NCBI GenBank assembly: GCA_029582265.1
Contig: CM055823.1
Location: 2,294,001-2,358,000, forward strand
Direction of reading: 5' to 3'
Length of the DNA: 64,000 nt
From: Zoroaster sp. YZ-2022
Lineage: Eukaryota > Echinodermata > Asteroidea > Forcipulatida > Zoroasteridae
Shown here in pieces: positions 13,735 to 25,961 of this stretch. Under the pieces are notes generated by a model, which was not told where the DNA came from, made no database searches, and worked only from the letters and a program-made list of their open reading frames with translations. How positions within the stretch are numbered: position 1 is the stretch's first letter; each line of letters opens with the position of its first letter. The translations under genes were made by a program, and so were the position numbers.

Positions 13735-15669
13735 TTATATATTTATTTCAATATGTTGCCGCTGATGATATGAAAGTGAACTTGACTGAGAGAAAGCTAT
13801 ACCACAAATGTCACAAACAAATGGTTTTTCTCCAGTGTGAATCCTTTGGTGGGCTTTAAGAGAGGCTTTTACCGTAAACTTTTTACCACAAATGTCACAT
13901 TTATATGGTTTCTCATTAGTATGATGCCGCTGATGATATGAAAAAGAACTTGACTGAGAGAAAGCTTTACCACAAATGTCACAAACAAATGGTTTTTCTC
14001 CAGTGTGAATCCTTTGGTGGATTTTAAGAGAGGCTTTTACTGTAAACTCTTTATCACAAATTTTACATTTATATGGTTTCTCATTAGTATGCTGCCGCTG
14101 ATGATATGAAAGTGAACTTGACTGAGTGAAAGCTTTACCACAAATGTCACAAACAAATGGTTTTTCTCCAGTGTGAATCCTTTGGTGGTTTTTAAGAGCG
14201 ACTTTTACCGTAAACTCTTTATCACAAATGTCACATTTATATGGTTTCTCATTAGTATGCTGCCACTGATGGCGTGAAAGTGTACTTAAATGACAGAAAT
14301 CTTTACCACAAACGTCACAAACAAATGATTTTTCTCCAGTGTGAATCCTTTGGTGGCTTTTAAGAGCGACTTTTACCGTAAACTCTTTATCACAAATGTC
14401 ACATTTATATGGTTTCTCATTAGTATGCTGCCGCTGATGACATGAAAGTGCGCTTGAATGATTGAAAGCTTTACCACAAATGTCACAAACAAATGGTTTC
14501 TCTCCAGTGTGAATCTTTTCATGACGTTTTAGGCTGCATGTCCAAGTAAACGTTTTATCACAAATGTCACAAACAAATGGTTTTTCTCCAGTGTGAATCC
14601 TTTCGTGACGTATTAGGGTGGATTTATTAGTAAAAGCTTGATCACAACTGTCACAAACAAATTGTTTCTCTCCAGTGTGAATCCTTTGGTGATTGTTAAG
14701 CAGGTCTTTCTGCTTAAATTCTTTACCACAAATGTCACAAACAAATGTTTTTTCTCCAGTGTGAATCCTTTGGTGGCTTTTAAGAGAGGCTTTTAGCGTA
14801 AACTCTTTATCACAAATGTCACATTTATATGGTTTCTCATTAGTATGCTGCCGCTGATGATATGAAAGTGCGCTTAAATCCGAGAAAGCTTTACCACAAA
14901 TGTCACAAACAAATGGTTTCTCTCCAGTGTGAATCCTTTCATGACGTTTTAGGCTGCATGTCCAAGTAAACGTTTTACCACAAATGTCACAAGCAAATGG
15001 TTTTTCTCCAGTGTGAATCCTTTGGTGACGTATTAGGGTGGATTTATAAGTAAAAGCTTGATCACAACTGTCACAAACAAATTGTCTCTCTCCAGTGTGA
15101 ATCCTTTCATGACGTTTTAGGCTGCTTGTCCAAGTAAACGTTTTACCACAAATGTCACAAGCAAATGGTTTTTCTCCAGTGTGAATCCTTTGGTGACGTA
15201 TTAGGGTGGATTTATAAGTAAAAGCTTGATCACAACTGTCACAAACAAATTGTCTCTCTCCAGTGTGAATCCTTTGGTGGCTTTTAAGAGAGGCTTTTAC
15301 CGTAAACTCTTTATCACAAATGTCACATTTATATGGTTTCTCATTAGTATGATGCCACTGATGATATGAAAGTGCACCTGAATGAGAGAAACCTTTACCA
15401 CAAATGTCACAAACAAATGTTTTTTCTCCAGTGTGAATCCTTTGGTGTATTTTAAGAGAGGCTTTACTCACAAATGTTTTATCACTAATGTCACATTTGT
15501 ATGTTTTCTTCTTTTCATGACAGCTCCTGTGCCTTTGAAGACCATCCTGACATGAGAAAGCTATGTTACAGATTCTACAAATGAGTGGTTTTTCTTCAAT
15601 GTCTTGTTGAGATGTAAGGTTCTGTGTACCTTCTTCACCACAAAGCTTAGAGTTTTCAATTGTTTCCAT
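13735..15669 (-). CDS. Poly-C2H2 zinc-finger protein, gene B
   Basis: 644 residues: a 30-residue leader ([14 protein letters not shown]...) and 22 C2H2 fingers. Finger 2 is degenerate (CDIS, second cysteine replaced by serine), a change shared with genes C, E and [15 protein letters not shown] fingers paired with [11 protein letters not shown] fingers occur as a duplicated two-finger block (fingers 5-8). The leader is three residues shorter than in A, D and F, as in gene E, making E its closest relative. The ATG has context ACCATGG. The acceptor AG is at 15730-15729, after a pyrimidine-rich tract ending TTTATTGTAG. A short upstream ORF precedes the ATG. The last residues (HIEINI) reflect the shared frameshift before a fossil finger. 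Probable nuclear nucleic-acid binder, target unknown. Confidence 0.92.
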   Translation of the reverse strand: METIENSKLCGEEGTQNLTSQQDIEEKPLICRICNIAFSCQDGLQRHRSCHEKKKTYKCDISDKTFVSKASLKIHQRIHTGEKTFVCDICGKGFSHSGALSYHQWHHTNEKPYKCDICDKEFTVKASLKSHQRIHTGERQFVCDSCDQAFTYKSTLIRHQRIHTGEKPFACDICGKTFTWTSSLKRHERIHTGERQFVCDSCDQAFTYKSTLIRHQRIHTGEKPFACDICGKTFTWTCSLKRHERIHTGEKPFVCDICGKAFSDLSALSYHQRQHTNEKPYKCDICDKEFTLKASLKSHQRIHTGEKTFVCDICGKEFKQKDLLNNHQRIHTGEKQFVCDSCDQAFTNKSTLIRHERIHTGEKPFVCDICDKTFTWTCSLKRHEKIHTGEKPFVCDICGKAFNHSSALSCHQRQHTNEKPYKCDICDKEFTVKVALKSHQRIHTGEKSFVCDVCGKDFCHLSTLSRHQWQHTNEKPYKCDICDKEFTVKVALKNHQRIHTGEKPFVCDICGKAFTQSSSLSYHQRQHTNEKPYKCKICDKEFTVKASLKIHQRIHTGEKPFVCDICGKAFSQSSSFSYHQRHHTNEKPYKCDICGKKFTVKASLKAHQRIHTGEKPFVCDICGIAFSQSSSLSYHQRQHIEINI

Positions 15670-15728
15670 GGTTACTGTTCTCCTTCACAAACACCAGATG
15701 CTAATTACTGCGACCCAGGTCATCAAAC

Positions 15729-16018
15729 CTACAATAAAGCAAATAAAATTATAAACACTCATCTGCTCATGCATGTTAATTTTTGTACAATTTTTAGCCA
15801 CCCAAAAAAGTTTCCTATTTCTGGTCATTAAGAATAGGTCAGCTTCAAAATAGGTGCGATGATCTTATTTTTCCCAACCAGATCAAATGTACATATTGGA
15901 TAAACAGTTAATTTACTTTACACCAAGTTTTCACTCTATTTAACTGTCATGTGCTTTATAAATAATTTCATCAAATAAACAAGATGAAAAGCAACTGACA
16001 AGGAAAATAATTAACTTG
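15729..16018 (-). other. Intron sequence upstream of gene B coding exon
   Basis: Conserved in B, C, E and F. In gene orientation it ends with a strong 3' splice site. The upstream exon was not located with certainty; a conserved donor-like site at 22051 is one candidate. Confidence 0.5.
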
Positions 16019-16022
16019 TTAA

Positions 16023-16343
16023 CCCTCCTACTACAGCTGCACTTTAGTAGCAAGTTGCTACAGAGGTCAAAAGCAGTCAACTGCCCATTTTAAGTGTTGA
16101 GCCAAATGTACACACAGGGGCATTTTTGACTGGTTTTTACTTTGACTGGTCATTTTGACCACCCTGAGCAATACCAGAAAATGCTTTTACGAGTCACAAA
16201 TGGTCAACTCATTTTAAACTGTAAATGTACTTACTACATGTTGCAAGGTTTGACACCGTTTGACTTTCTAGTGCACTAGATATACCCTCGTAAATACCCT
16301 CTTTTGACTGATTTTGACCCTTGTAGTTGTAGTAGTATGAGGG
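16023..16343. mobile_element. TTAA MITE (CCCTCCTACTA), copy in B unit
   Basis: 321 bp flanked by TTAA (16019-16022, 16344-16347), with termini CCCTCCTACTAC and GTAGTATGAGGG. The homologous position in gene F's unit is a single TTAA (61853-61856). Copies lie at the same position in the C and E units. TTAA duplication and CCC/GGG ends fit piggyBac-type elements. No transposase. Confidence 0.85.
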
Positions 16344-16347
16344 TTAA

Positions 16348-16490
16348 TAAAGTAATTATTTCACAAACCGCACTCTATTTTGGACAGAGTGTTGAAACCA
16401 ACCAAAGCTTGCGCACAATGTTTAAGCAGGCAACGAAATGACCAACATCTCATTGGATGTGTTTGTTAATGCAACATTCTTTGCTCAATG
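16348..16490 (-). promoter_or_regulatory. Conserved upstream block with CCAAT box
   Basis: About 120 bp are nearly identical at 16370-16490, 53340-53463 and 61870-62003. On the minus strand each contains ATCCAATGAGATG, a CCAAT box (16456-16452 here). Position and conservation suggest a promoter or first exon for the zinc-finger genes, but no TATA box or transcript supports this. Confidence 0.35.
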
Positions 16491-16503
16491 TCTCCCAAAA
16501 TGT

Positions 16504-16635
16504 TGTCTCGTGAGTCGAAGGTCGAGTTGTCAGAAAGGGAGTTGTCAGAAAGGGAGTTGTCAGTAAGGGAGTTGTCAGAAAGGGAGTTGTCAGAAAGGGA
16601 GTTGTCAGAAAGGGAGTTGTCAGAAAGGTCGAGAT
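16504..16635. repeat. 15-bp tandem repeat (GAGTTGTCAGAAAGG)
   Basis: About eight units. The paralogous site in the E unit (53495-53530) has about two, so it expanded in the B unit. The open reading frame across it is just repeat translation. Confidence 0.85.
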
Positions 16636-16671
16636 GTCTTATGACCTTATCAATACCATGGGCATGGCATT

Positions 16672-17330
16672 AGGCCAAAAAACAAAATGTTGAGTTGTCC
16701 TCCAGTGAAAATATTTGAAGGGGTCGGTCGGTCAGGATTTTTTGTTTTTTTCCCCTTCTTGACTGTCATTTTAAGATTGAAATGCATTGGAACTGAAACC
16801 ACTAACCATGTTTTTCAAAGACAATGACTAGCAGTAAGAATAAAAAGACATCACACATTCAACTTTATAATAATCTTTCAACAACTTTATTTCAACATTT
16901 CATACACTTGTTTCTAGCACTTTTGTTCTTAACAACTTTATGCATCCCATTGGTTGACATGATATTAAGACATTTGTATACCTATCAGCAAGGAATTCTG
17001 CTTCAGAATAAAAGTATATCAAGCATTTTTGTTGTACTGTTAAACACAGGTTTTGTTTTGTTTATATTTTGAGTTCGTTGACACACGTACAGTGCGGGGA
17101 AGCCAGTGCACAATGATGAGGGCCATTTGATTTGAAAACGTGTAGATTGAGTCGCAATCGTTGACATACAAAACATTGTGCGAAGCCAGTGGAAAACATG
17201 TGAGGGGCCATTTGATTGGAAAACGTGTAGATTTGAGTCGCAATCGTTGGCACACAGTGTGCGCGAAGGCAGTGCACCATGTGAGGGCCGGGGCCATTCG
17301 ATTTGAAAACATGTATATTGAGTCTAGGGT
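16672..17330. mobile_element. GGCC(A)n-type element, right end missing
   Basis: The left end (GGCCAAAAAACAAAATG, then GTCGGTCGGTC) matches the left end of the complete element at 23011-23589. The distal part is an 85-bp tandem repeat. Genes B and E share this segment; the F unit lacks it, joining directly from GCTCAATG to TAGGCAG near 62003. Confidence 0.55.
17085..17330. repeat. 85-bp minisatellite, about three units
   Basis: The unit contains GGGCCATTTGATT, ATTGAGTCGCAATCGTTG and GAAGCCAGTG. Unit starts near 17121, 17206 and 17292 give the period. Other arrays are at 23245-23395 and 54035-54236. Confidence 0.8.
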
Positions 17331-17606
17331 AGGCAGTTTCATGAAAATTTTAAGTTGCTTCAATGCTTTTAAATCTCATATCACTGGATAGAGCAAAAAA
17401 TTAGAAAGAAAATGAGGGGTCAATGGTCATGATAGGTTAACCCTATGCAAAGTTACAAATTTTTGTTGATTTAAATATTTGGTCATAGGCCAGTTTCATT
17501 CATTTGAAAAGTTGTGACCGAATTTGCCTGCAATGTATCCTAAGTTGTAGTTGTAGTAGCCTACTAAAAACAAAACGAAAAGTGTCTATATATTATTATA
17601 GCATGT
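17331..17606. repeat. Duplicated spacer
   Basis: No gene. Matches 62003-62260 (F unit) and partly 54795-54890 (E unit). Confidence 0.6.
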
Positions 17607-20387
17607 CAGTCCGGGAAAACTCCAAATACGGCAACGTTGCTATATACGGCAACCTTGAGTTGCTGAATACAGCAACGTTTCATTATACGGCAACGTTAGG
17701 GTTGCCGTATACGGCAACTCTTTCCTTCAAACGCAAACAGGGAAACGAAATATGCAAAATTGGAATAGTGAAAATCATAAAAATATGTTCTTTGGTTCCT
17801 TACCCAAATTCCTATCTGCGCACATCAAAAAGTTATCTGTGCATTTTCTTGCAAATGACCGTTTGAAACCATGGAGGAAGAGTGACTCTAGCCCATCCGA
17901 CGATTAATGTGTGACTCCATTTTTGACGTGCAATAATACATCCTCAATCAAGATTATTATTTTAACGCATGGTTCATGAAACAAAACTTTAAACATGGTT
18001 GTTGTTCACTAAAATATAATAATTAAAATTAAACAAATAACATTATTTATGTTAATATGAGTAAACACTTTTTATAAAATTGTATTTTAAATATATACTA
18101 CATTGGAAGCGCGGGAAACTAAAATCGACGACAACATTTATACAAACAAAACTCAATTATTGGATAAATAGAAGTAAAAGAAGACATATTTTGCATTTGT
18201 ACATTGTGATTAAAGCCAGCACCTTTTGACAATGATAAATAGCCTTGAAGCTGACGTTGAAAGTGAGAAAGGACAGCGAAAACACAAGACATGTACCAAG
18301 AAATATATTGAGAAACCTAACCATCGACGTTCTTGTTACCACAAACGAAGCTGCAGCATTGTTCTGGCCGTTTAAAAACTTGTACCGTAGGGACTAAATA
18401 GGGTATAAATCCCTAGGCCTATGTCCGATAATGTAATTTCATGTGCGTTTGGGCTTTTTAACGCTTTTTATGTGATGCGGGGCTGTCGGGTAAAGCCAAT
18501 TAAAAAAAGGTATATACTATATATAGTGATAATTAAAGTTTTAAACCTTTGAAATACGAAAGCAAAGGAGCTTGAAATTCAGACGAGATGTAAAGTGACT
18601 GTATAAGTATTGAACCTACATGTACATGGAAGTGGTGAGAAAGGCTTTGGCCGAAGACCTGGTGAATCACATCACTCCTCACTTGGCCCGTCCTAGTGAC
18701 CCGGTCATTATATTAGGCTGAAGAAGTTGTGGCAGCACCACTTTCAAAATTCAATAAAGGGAAGGTACAAAAACACCAGTAACTTTACAAAGAATCTAAT
18801 TGAACATTACGAAAGTCATCCACCAAAATATTATTTCCGAGTTGAATTCTGCAAATTCCATTGTCAGTTCACTTCAAGCGTACAATAGTACACTTCTCCA
18901 TTTATCCATATCAGCAGACAATGATGGCAGTGCAAATTTAAAAACAATATTTCATTTTTATCAAAGTTGTACCTTCCCTTTATCAAAGATTGTGTTCCAA
19001 CCCTGTATACATTTTAAAGTTGGTTTCAGTTTTAACAGTTATAACTTTCATGAACAAAATACACAGTAATTAAACAACATTAACAAATGATATTTTTCTT
19101 AATTTGATTTATTTAAATCTTTCTTTGTAATGACAACAAATTTATAATTTACTAAATATTTATTTTTAATAAGTACTTGATTGCAATCACAGCTTGGTAA
19201 ATAATGAGTCAAATTCAAGAGCAATATTTATTTTTATAAATATTTATATTTATTTAAATTTCTAATTTACTAAATATTTATTTTACTAAGTACGTGATTG
19301 CAATCACAATTTAGTAAATGAATCAAATTCAAAAGCAATGTTTATTAAAATGGAGAAATTATTTAAATTTTTACAGCAGATCTTTGTGATTATACAAAAA
19401 TTACTAGTCCTTGTTTTTACAATCCGCCTAAATAAAACTACAAAACATTCGCTCTGTCAATACCTTACTTATAAAAATTGCTTTGTATAATAAGCATGTG
19501 AACAAATTACTGGAATAATTGAAAATTTTTCTGAAATTCAATATTTGACAATCTTGCCTACAGAGTGCTGTACATGTACATGTTGATTTTTATTCTAACT
19601 TGATTTGAACCAATGGACAAAAACAAATATAAAATAAATGGTCTCGTATTTTTTTATTATAAGAGGTCCATATTTTCATTAATACAGTTGTTCAATTTAT
19701 AAGACCATGCTCTTCTGCCAAGTAGATTGCTTACACTGCTGGTAACCAAGCAATCAAGACACCAGCCCCTCTCCCCAATCCACCAATTACACACATTTCT
19801 ACTGCTGCACCCTACTGGTCACACCCCACCCCATCCCCAATCCCCACCCCACCATAATCCCCACCCCACCATACCACACATTCCAAATGACCCTATCCAC
19901 ATTGATTTGAACAATGATTAAGATGTTTAATTGAAGACACAAAACAATAAAAACATCGGTTATTCAGTAGTTTTCTATAAATTTAAGCCCCTTAGCTGTA
20001 TTTCACGTTTACACACCGGAAGTTGCATTATCTTGTCTTGTCTTGTCTTGTACTGCACAAAACGCCTAGTGGCTATCAACGTGCAGACCATCATGCATCG
20101 CGTTTAACCTGTCAAATCTTTTTTTGCACTGCCGTTGATCAAGATCTTAAAAGAAGCCACATCAGTTGCTGTTTTGGTGCTGGAGGGTAGAGCATTCCAT
20201 GTCGGGATAGTCCGGGGGTATAGTGAATAACGGTAGCAGTCTTTGTTTGGCCGAATAACGATATAATTCAGTTCATGTGCTTGACGAGTTGCGGGCTTAA
20301 TTGGGTTATTTTTCAGAAGATGGTGATTATTCGGCAACTGGATGCCGTATACAGCAACGTTGCCGTATTTGGAGTTTTCCCGGACTG
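17607..20387. mobile_element. 2.78-kb DNA element with CAGTCCGGG termini
   Basis: The two ends are a perfect inverted repeat of 34 bp beginning CAGTCCGGGAAAACTCC, followed by further TACGGCAACGTT repeats. The paralogous sites near 54885 and 62255 lack it and read straight through (GCATGTCCCCC). The CAG...CTG ends resemble hAT elements, but the TSD is unclear because of a few extra bases at the right end. No transposase ORF. The interior is AT-rich with a C-rich stretch (19760-19890) and a LINE 3' end. Confidence 0.75.
20025..20335 (-). mobile_element. LINE 3' end nested in the CAGTCCGGG element
   Basis: The minus-strand translation at about 20330-20104 contains YRYSLYPRTIPTWNALP, a signature of the C-terminus of non-LTR retrotransposon polyproteins, and then a stop. 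The 3' end runs into (ACAAG)n at about 20033-20052, a plausible LINE tail. It is 5'-truncated and inactive. Clade not determined. Confidence 0.7.
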
Positions 20388-22044
20388 ATGAGTGATGTAC
20401 CCCTTTTAGTTTTAATAACAAAAACAATCACATTATTGAATACCAAAATCCACCCGTGCGTGACACCCTGATTCAGCGTGTGAAATCGCTGATAGAGGTG
20501 TGATTTTTTGTTTGTTTTTGCCGTCGGGTCATTTTGCGCAAGTTGCACTGTTTTTGCGCCAAGCCCCAACGTACAGTTGGCATCGACTGAATTAAGATAA
20601 CCACGATGTGTAGTATCCATTTACCAACTTAGAAGTTAGTATTTTACCATGAAAGTTGGACAAGAAAATCGTAAAAACTTACCGAAATTCAGTTGCCTGT
20701 ATTTCCATAACGAAAGGTTTTTTATCGACTGCATTATAACAATAACATGGAGGTAAATTAAGGGTTTATCATATCGCATATCGCTAGTATACTGTACTGT
20801 AGTACTAGCGGCTGCAAGGAATCATGGGATGTCTGTGGGCGCGCGCAACAAACAGCGCCACTGCGTGCCGTGCGTGCAACAAACAAAATATTGTTGACGT
20901 CACGCAAGCCCCTCCAATAATTATACAAAACAGATGCCTATCCCAGTATGCTTTACGGCAGTTGCTTTAGCGCTATTTGCAATATACCTTAATACCTTAT
21001 AATAATTTTAGTGCTCATAAAAATGGCGTCCAGGAAATTCATTGAAGCCTCATCAGCACTCAGCAGCGTAACCAGGCGCTAGCGATATTGCGCCTTATGT
21101 ATTTTCACGTGTACTAGCGGGCGCGTCAACGAACTTTCGGTGGGTCATCATGCAACTTCGACAGAAAAAAGGGCATCAAAAATAGCGCCACCATCGGCGG
21201 TTTGCGTGAAACTGCCTATCTTGGGTGGGTACCGGTAAATTTGAAGTGGAACATTTCACAAATCAAAGGTATTATGTTTTATACACAGAAAATTGGTAAG
21301 TTTCATGACGAAAAAAAAATGACGAAAAAAAAAATGACGGAAAAAACAAAAAAACAAAAACAAAAAACCCAGACCCGAGATTTCAGCAATTTTTTTGGCA
21401 CTTTTTCAGCACTTTTTTCCCCACATATCATGCACGACTGCCTGGAAAGTTAAGTAAAGCTGTTATTTAATCTATTGTTACATATTGTATGGTTCACAGC
21501 ATCAAAACGATGTCTTAACATGTACAGTTTACATAAATTGGCATTATTTATTCTAAATAATATATGTAGTCTGTAATGCTACAGATCGTCAGGGTTATAT
21601 TTTCTTTGTCAAGGCTCAGCAATGAGACGCACCATTCAATGATTGTAAACTTTTATTTCATGTTCTACTTCTTCAAGCAAAAATTAAATGCAGTACTGTC
21701 GAAACATAAATTTGTATTGACGGAAGTTGACGGTAAATTGGTTATGTTGACGAGGTGACGAAGTAAATATTAGTTGACGATAAGTGACGGTAGTTGACGA
21801 TAGGTAGCAAAGGATTGAAAACAGGATGACTAGTATAACCATTGGTGGATCGACTAGAAAATAAGAAAGGAAAATAAAGAATGCTAAATATACTGAAGTA
21901 CCTACATGGCCTATATCCCTAATCTAAATAAAATAACTCTAAAGTTTGTACTAGAAAGGGCTTGGGCAGTGGGCACTGACACCTAACAGCGCGGATCTAC
22001 ATGTATCGTCCATGTACGTAATTCGCCGCACTTGTGAAATGACA
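20388..22044. repeat. Duplicated spacer with CRE palindrome
   Basis: No ORF of note. Blocks match 54900-55070, 57390-57780 and 44770-44940. TGACGTCA (20895-20902) is conserved in all three spacers (also 44851-44858, 57648-57655). Degenerate TTGACG repeats lie at about 21715-21810 and A-rich GACGAAAA repeats at 21305-21365. This part of the spacer is longer than in the E unit. Confidence 0.55.
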
Positions 22045-22960
22045 CACTTACCTTTGGCTTAGCATTTCTCGGAAAACTTACAAAACTATGGCGTATTAAT
22101 GGTTGCATAAACTTATCTAAGTCATACTTGTTACAAAAATAAAAATTATAGTGAAATTGTATGATTTACTGGAAAGTTAGTGCTTGTGAAAGTGAAAAAA
22201 GTTGTTTAACCACTGATTTTACTAAATACAATTAAATTACAAATAGTAAGGGATTTACATGACCTCAATTTTTTTTCACGAACATCTGTGATTTTATTGT
22301 TCTATGCCGTCAATGAGCTATTGTCTGTGGAAACCAAAAGATATGAATGCTTTGCATTTGCAATGATTTTTTAAAGAAATACTGATCCTCAAAAAGGACA
22401 CATTCCTTATAGAAGTGAACGTAGACTACTTAATTCATTGGTGTTTATTTCGTCGGCAGTGGAAAATTATTGAGAAACTGAAACATTAATATCATGGTTA
22501 TGAATAGAAATCTTTTATTTGACAAAATGTTAACAGAATGTTTACACATATCAAAGGTTTAAAGTACTTTTTACAATTTGTTTTAACCACCTTCCATTTT
22601 ATTGGTCTTTCAAGAATATTGATTACACTAAGTTTTGAGAGCTTCTCCCATTATACCAATTTTTATTTTAAAAATCTAAAACAATATTTTATATTTTCAA
22701 GAATAAAAACAATTTTACAACCATGTGGAATAAAATTAAAAATATGATTCAACTGGTTTTCTGTATATTTTCTGTGCTCCCATCAACTTTAACAGTTTGG
22801 GGGCGAGTCTATATACCAACATCAATTTTTTGATGACCACAATTCTGTGCGTCTCAAAAAATGGCGCTCAAGACATCCACGCATACGATCATGTATTTTA
22901 CAAGAGAATCCTTAACTGAAACCAACTGAAACACCAAACTGCTAATTTCATTTGTAAGTT
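22045..22960 (-). other. Duplicated non-coding block with donor-like splice site
   Basis: About 0.9 kb also present at 45310-46433 and, inverted, at 31080-31930. At its left edge the minus strand reads CCAAAG|GTAAGTG (GT at 22051-22050), a near-ideal 5' splice site, also present at 45373-45372 and 57788-57787. It could be the first exon of the zinc-finger transcripts of B, D and E. This is inference only. Confidence 0.35.
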
Positions 22961-23010
22961 ACTGTTCAGTTGATTATTTTACATAAACTTGCATTACTTG
23001 TTCTAAATAA

Positions 23011-23589
23011 GGCCAAAAAAATAAATTGTTGAGTTGCCCTCCAGTGAAAATATTTGAAGGGGTCGGTCGGTCGGTATTTTTTTTCTTTTTCTCCTTGACT
23101 GTCATTTTAAGATTGAAATGCATTGGAACTGAAACCACATACCATGTTTTTCAAAGACAATGATCTAGCAGTATGCACAAGTACCTAAAGAATAAAAAGA
23201 CATCACACATTCAACTTTATAATAATCTTTCAATAACGTACAGTGCGGGGAGCCAGTGCACAACATGTGAGGGCCATTCGATTGGAAAACGTGTAGATTT
23301 GAGTCGCAATCGTTGGCAGACAGTGTGTGCGAAGGCAGTGCACCATGTGAGGGCCAGGGCCATTCGATTTGAAAACATGTAGATTGAGTCTTGGGTACCG
23401 GTAAATTTGAAGTGGAAAATTTCACAAATCAAACGTATTATGTTTTATACACAGACAATTGATAAGTTTCATTAATAAATAGGCCTATGAATGACGGGGA
23501 AAAAAATAAATAAATAAAACCCGACCCGAGATTTCAGCACTTTTGGGTCGGTCGATGGAGGGCAACACAACATCTTTTTTTTTTTGGCC
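23011..23589. mobile_element. GGCC(A)n TIR element, complete copy
   Basis: Left end GGCCAAAAAAATAAATTG with GAGTTGCCCTCCA; right end TGGAGGGCAACACAACA then T-run and GGCC: inverted termini about 35 bp long. The empty equivalent is at about 46930 (TTCTAAATAATATAG). The interior holds two units of the 85-bp minisatellite (23245-23395). Superfamily unknown. Confidence 0.65.
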
Positions 23590-24815
23590 CAATATAGAAA
23601 CGAAATTACCTGTAAATCAGTGAGCGTTCTTCACATACTGTACGAATGCTTTAATCACAGCGCCCTCTGTAGTTAGCTATAATTATACATACATGTATTC
23701 CGTTTGTTACCATAAGGCACCTGATCAAACGGCCACAGGGGGTACGGTGGTGGTGGGTGAGGGGATCGTCAAGATCGTCTTTTTATTTAAAACAAATCAT
23801 AATCAAACAAATCAGTAAAAAAAACATAGTTTTATATTACAAATCCACTTATTCCAAGTCCCTGAAATGTTAATCAACTGGAATGGAGCTGATATCTGAG
23901 ACGGGAGTGTTTAGGAGTAATGACGGCGTGCCTCCGGAGTACTTTCATTGAAATGAAACTGAAAATCATTTGGAACTATATCCTCCTTTTTTGAATACAA
24001 ATAATGATGTAATTTGGAAAAAAAATTGTTCACCAGATTAACAATACTGATATATAAACAAACGTGGGAGAGCAATTAACACTAGTTCTTAAGGATTGAG
24101 ACAACATACTTTGAATGAGTCAAAAAGTGACAAACTTCATTTGAATGCTTAAAAAAATTTAACAATTTTATTTACTTTCTAATCAAAACTTCAATATCAA
24201 ACTTAGATATGTAAAACATTTGATGAATGCGTAAAGATATTCAAGCAATCAAGAAATAAACTTTGACTGTAAAAAATGGTTAAAAACCACTTATTCAAAT
24301 ATTAAAGAAAACCTAAACCCAAATTGTAAAATTATTTTCAAAATAATAAATCAAAAACCAACCCTGACCTCACAGTGGATTACTATAAAGCACAATGATA
24401 GACTTTCCTGTAAATTCTGGTAAAAGACAATAAATAACAAATAAATAAATAAATAAATAATAATAACCATAATTAAGTTATAAATGTTAATTAAAACACA
24501 AATACCAAATATAAATGCAGAGAAACCAAGTTGTATCTAAATCTGATAAAATCAGAACCACTTATCCAAATGTAGGAAAGAATCAAGTAAATTATGTTAT
24601 GAAATACTCCTAAAATAAAAGGAAATCTACCAGCTTGACTTTACACAAAATACTGAGTTAAGAAAAGTATTCTGCTGGGTGAGCAAAAGATTAAGTCAAA
24701 CAATAGTCTTTCTCTTCCTTCAGACAAAAATAAAAGCTTAAATCAAGGTGTGAGCCAGAATTCAGAAATAGGGTACCGTTTGGGTATCCAAATTAGCTGG
24801 AAATTACAAAATAGG

Positions 24816-25530
24816 GTGTACAAATTGTTCACTTACAATACTTTTACATGTAAATGACAGATGAAACAGGGCGTCCAAATTGTTCACTTACAATACTTTT
24901 ACATGTAAATGACAGATGATACAGTGTGTCCAAATTGTTCACTTACAATACTTTTACATGTAAATGACAGATGAAACAGGGTGTCCAAATTGTTCACTTA
25001 CAATACTTGTACATGTAAATGACAGATGAAACAGGGTGTCCAAATTGTTCACGTACAATACTTTTACATGTAAATGACAGATGAAACAGGGTGTCCAAAT
25101 TGTTCACGTACAATACTTTTACATGTAAATGACAGATGAAACGGGGTGTCCAAATTGTTCACTTACAAGACTTTTACATGTAAATGACAGATGAAACAGG
25201 GTGTCCAAATTGTTCACGTACAATACTTTTACATGTAAATGACAGATGAAACGGGGTGTCCAAATTGTTCACTTACAAGACTTTTACATGTAAATGACAG
25301 ATGAAACAGGGTGTCCAAATTGTTCACGTACAATACTTTTACATGTAAATGACAGATGAAACAGGGTGTCCAAATTGTTCACTTACAATACTTTTACATG
25401 TAAATGACAGATGAAACGGGGTGTCCAAATTGTTCACTTACAATACTTTTACATGTAAATCACAGATGAAACAGGGTGTCCAAATTGTTCACTTACAATA
25501 CTTTTACATGTAAATGACAGATGAAACAGG
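24816..25530. repeat. 55-bp minisatellite, 13 units
   Basis: The interval of 715 bp is exactly 13 x 55. The unit is GTGTCCAAATTGTTCAC followed by TTACAATACTTTTACATG and TAAATGACAGATGAAACAGG. Variant bases (CACGTA, CAAGAC) recur in a two-unit higher-order pattern near 25050-25330. Confidence 0.95.
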
Positions 25531-25715
25531 GTGTCCAAAAGACACCCAGACAGCCCTCTGGCCAATTCTATGGCTTTTAAAAATATGAAAAACCAAGAAA
25601 ATACTAACTTGGCAAATTCATCAAAACTTTCATGCATACACCTAAACCATACTTCTTAATAATGTTACCATGCCAACTAGATTCCTCAAATAATGTAAAT
25701 TCATCTCCTTATTAA

Positions 25716-25890
25716 CCCTAACCACCCCATATCACTACCTGGCAATAAGTACAGGCCATAAGTGCTGAATATAAAAGATCAATGGAAATGCTTAGTGCAT
25801 TTTGAAGATACAGGCATGTTTCCAAAAATGCACTGGAAGACTTTGTAGGATTAAGGAATGTTCCTAGTCAGAATACCTAGGGGGTTAGGG
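25716..25890. mobile_element. TTAA MITE (CCCTAACC family), 175 bp
   Basis: Flanked by TTAA (25712-25715, 25891-25894). Termini CCCTAACC and GGTTAGGG are inverted. The empty site is in gene E's module (TTAA 49694-49697). The same TTAA carries a different insertion in gene A's module (1516-2445). Confidence 0.85.
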
Positions 25891-25961
25891 TTAATCAACA
25901 TTATTTAAACTGGTCTGTACTTTCTACGGCAGCTTAGAGTCCTGGCTTAATCAAAGGGTAT

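Noticed and set aside
16488..16673. ELSERELSE repeat ORF
   Set aside because: It is a translation of the 15-bp tandem repeat, not conserved in the E unit.
17040..17363. Cys/His-containing ORFs in the 85-bp repeat (CQRLRLK...)
   Set aside because: They are repeat translations that also occur, frame-shifted, in the other two arrays.
24816..25530. CRISPR-like array
   Set aside because: Units are contiguous 55-bp repeats with no unique spacers, in an animal genome: a minisatellite.
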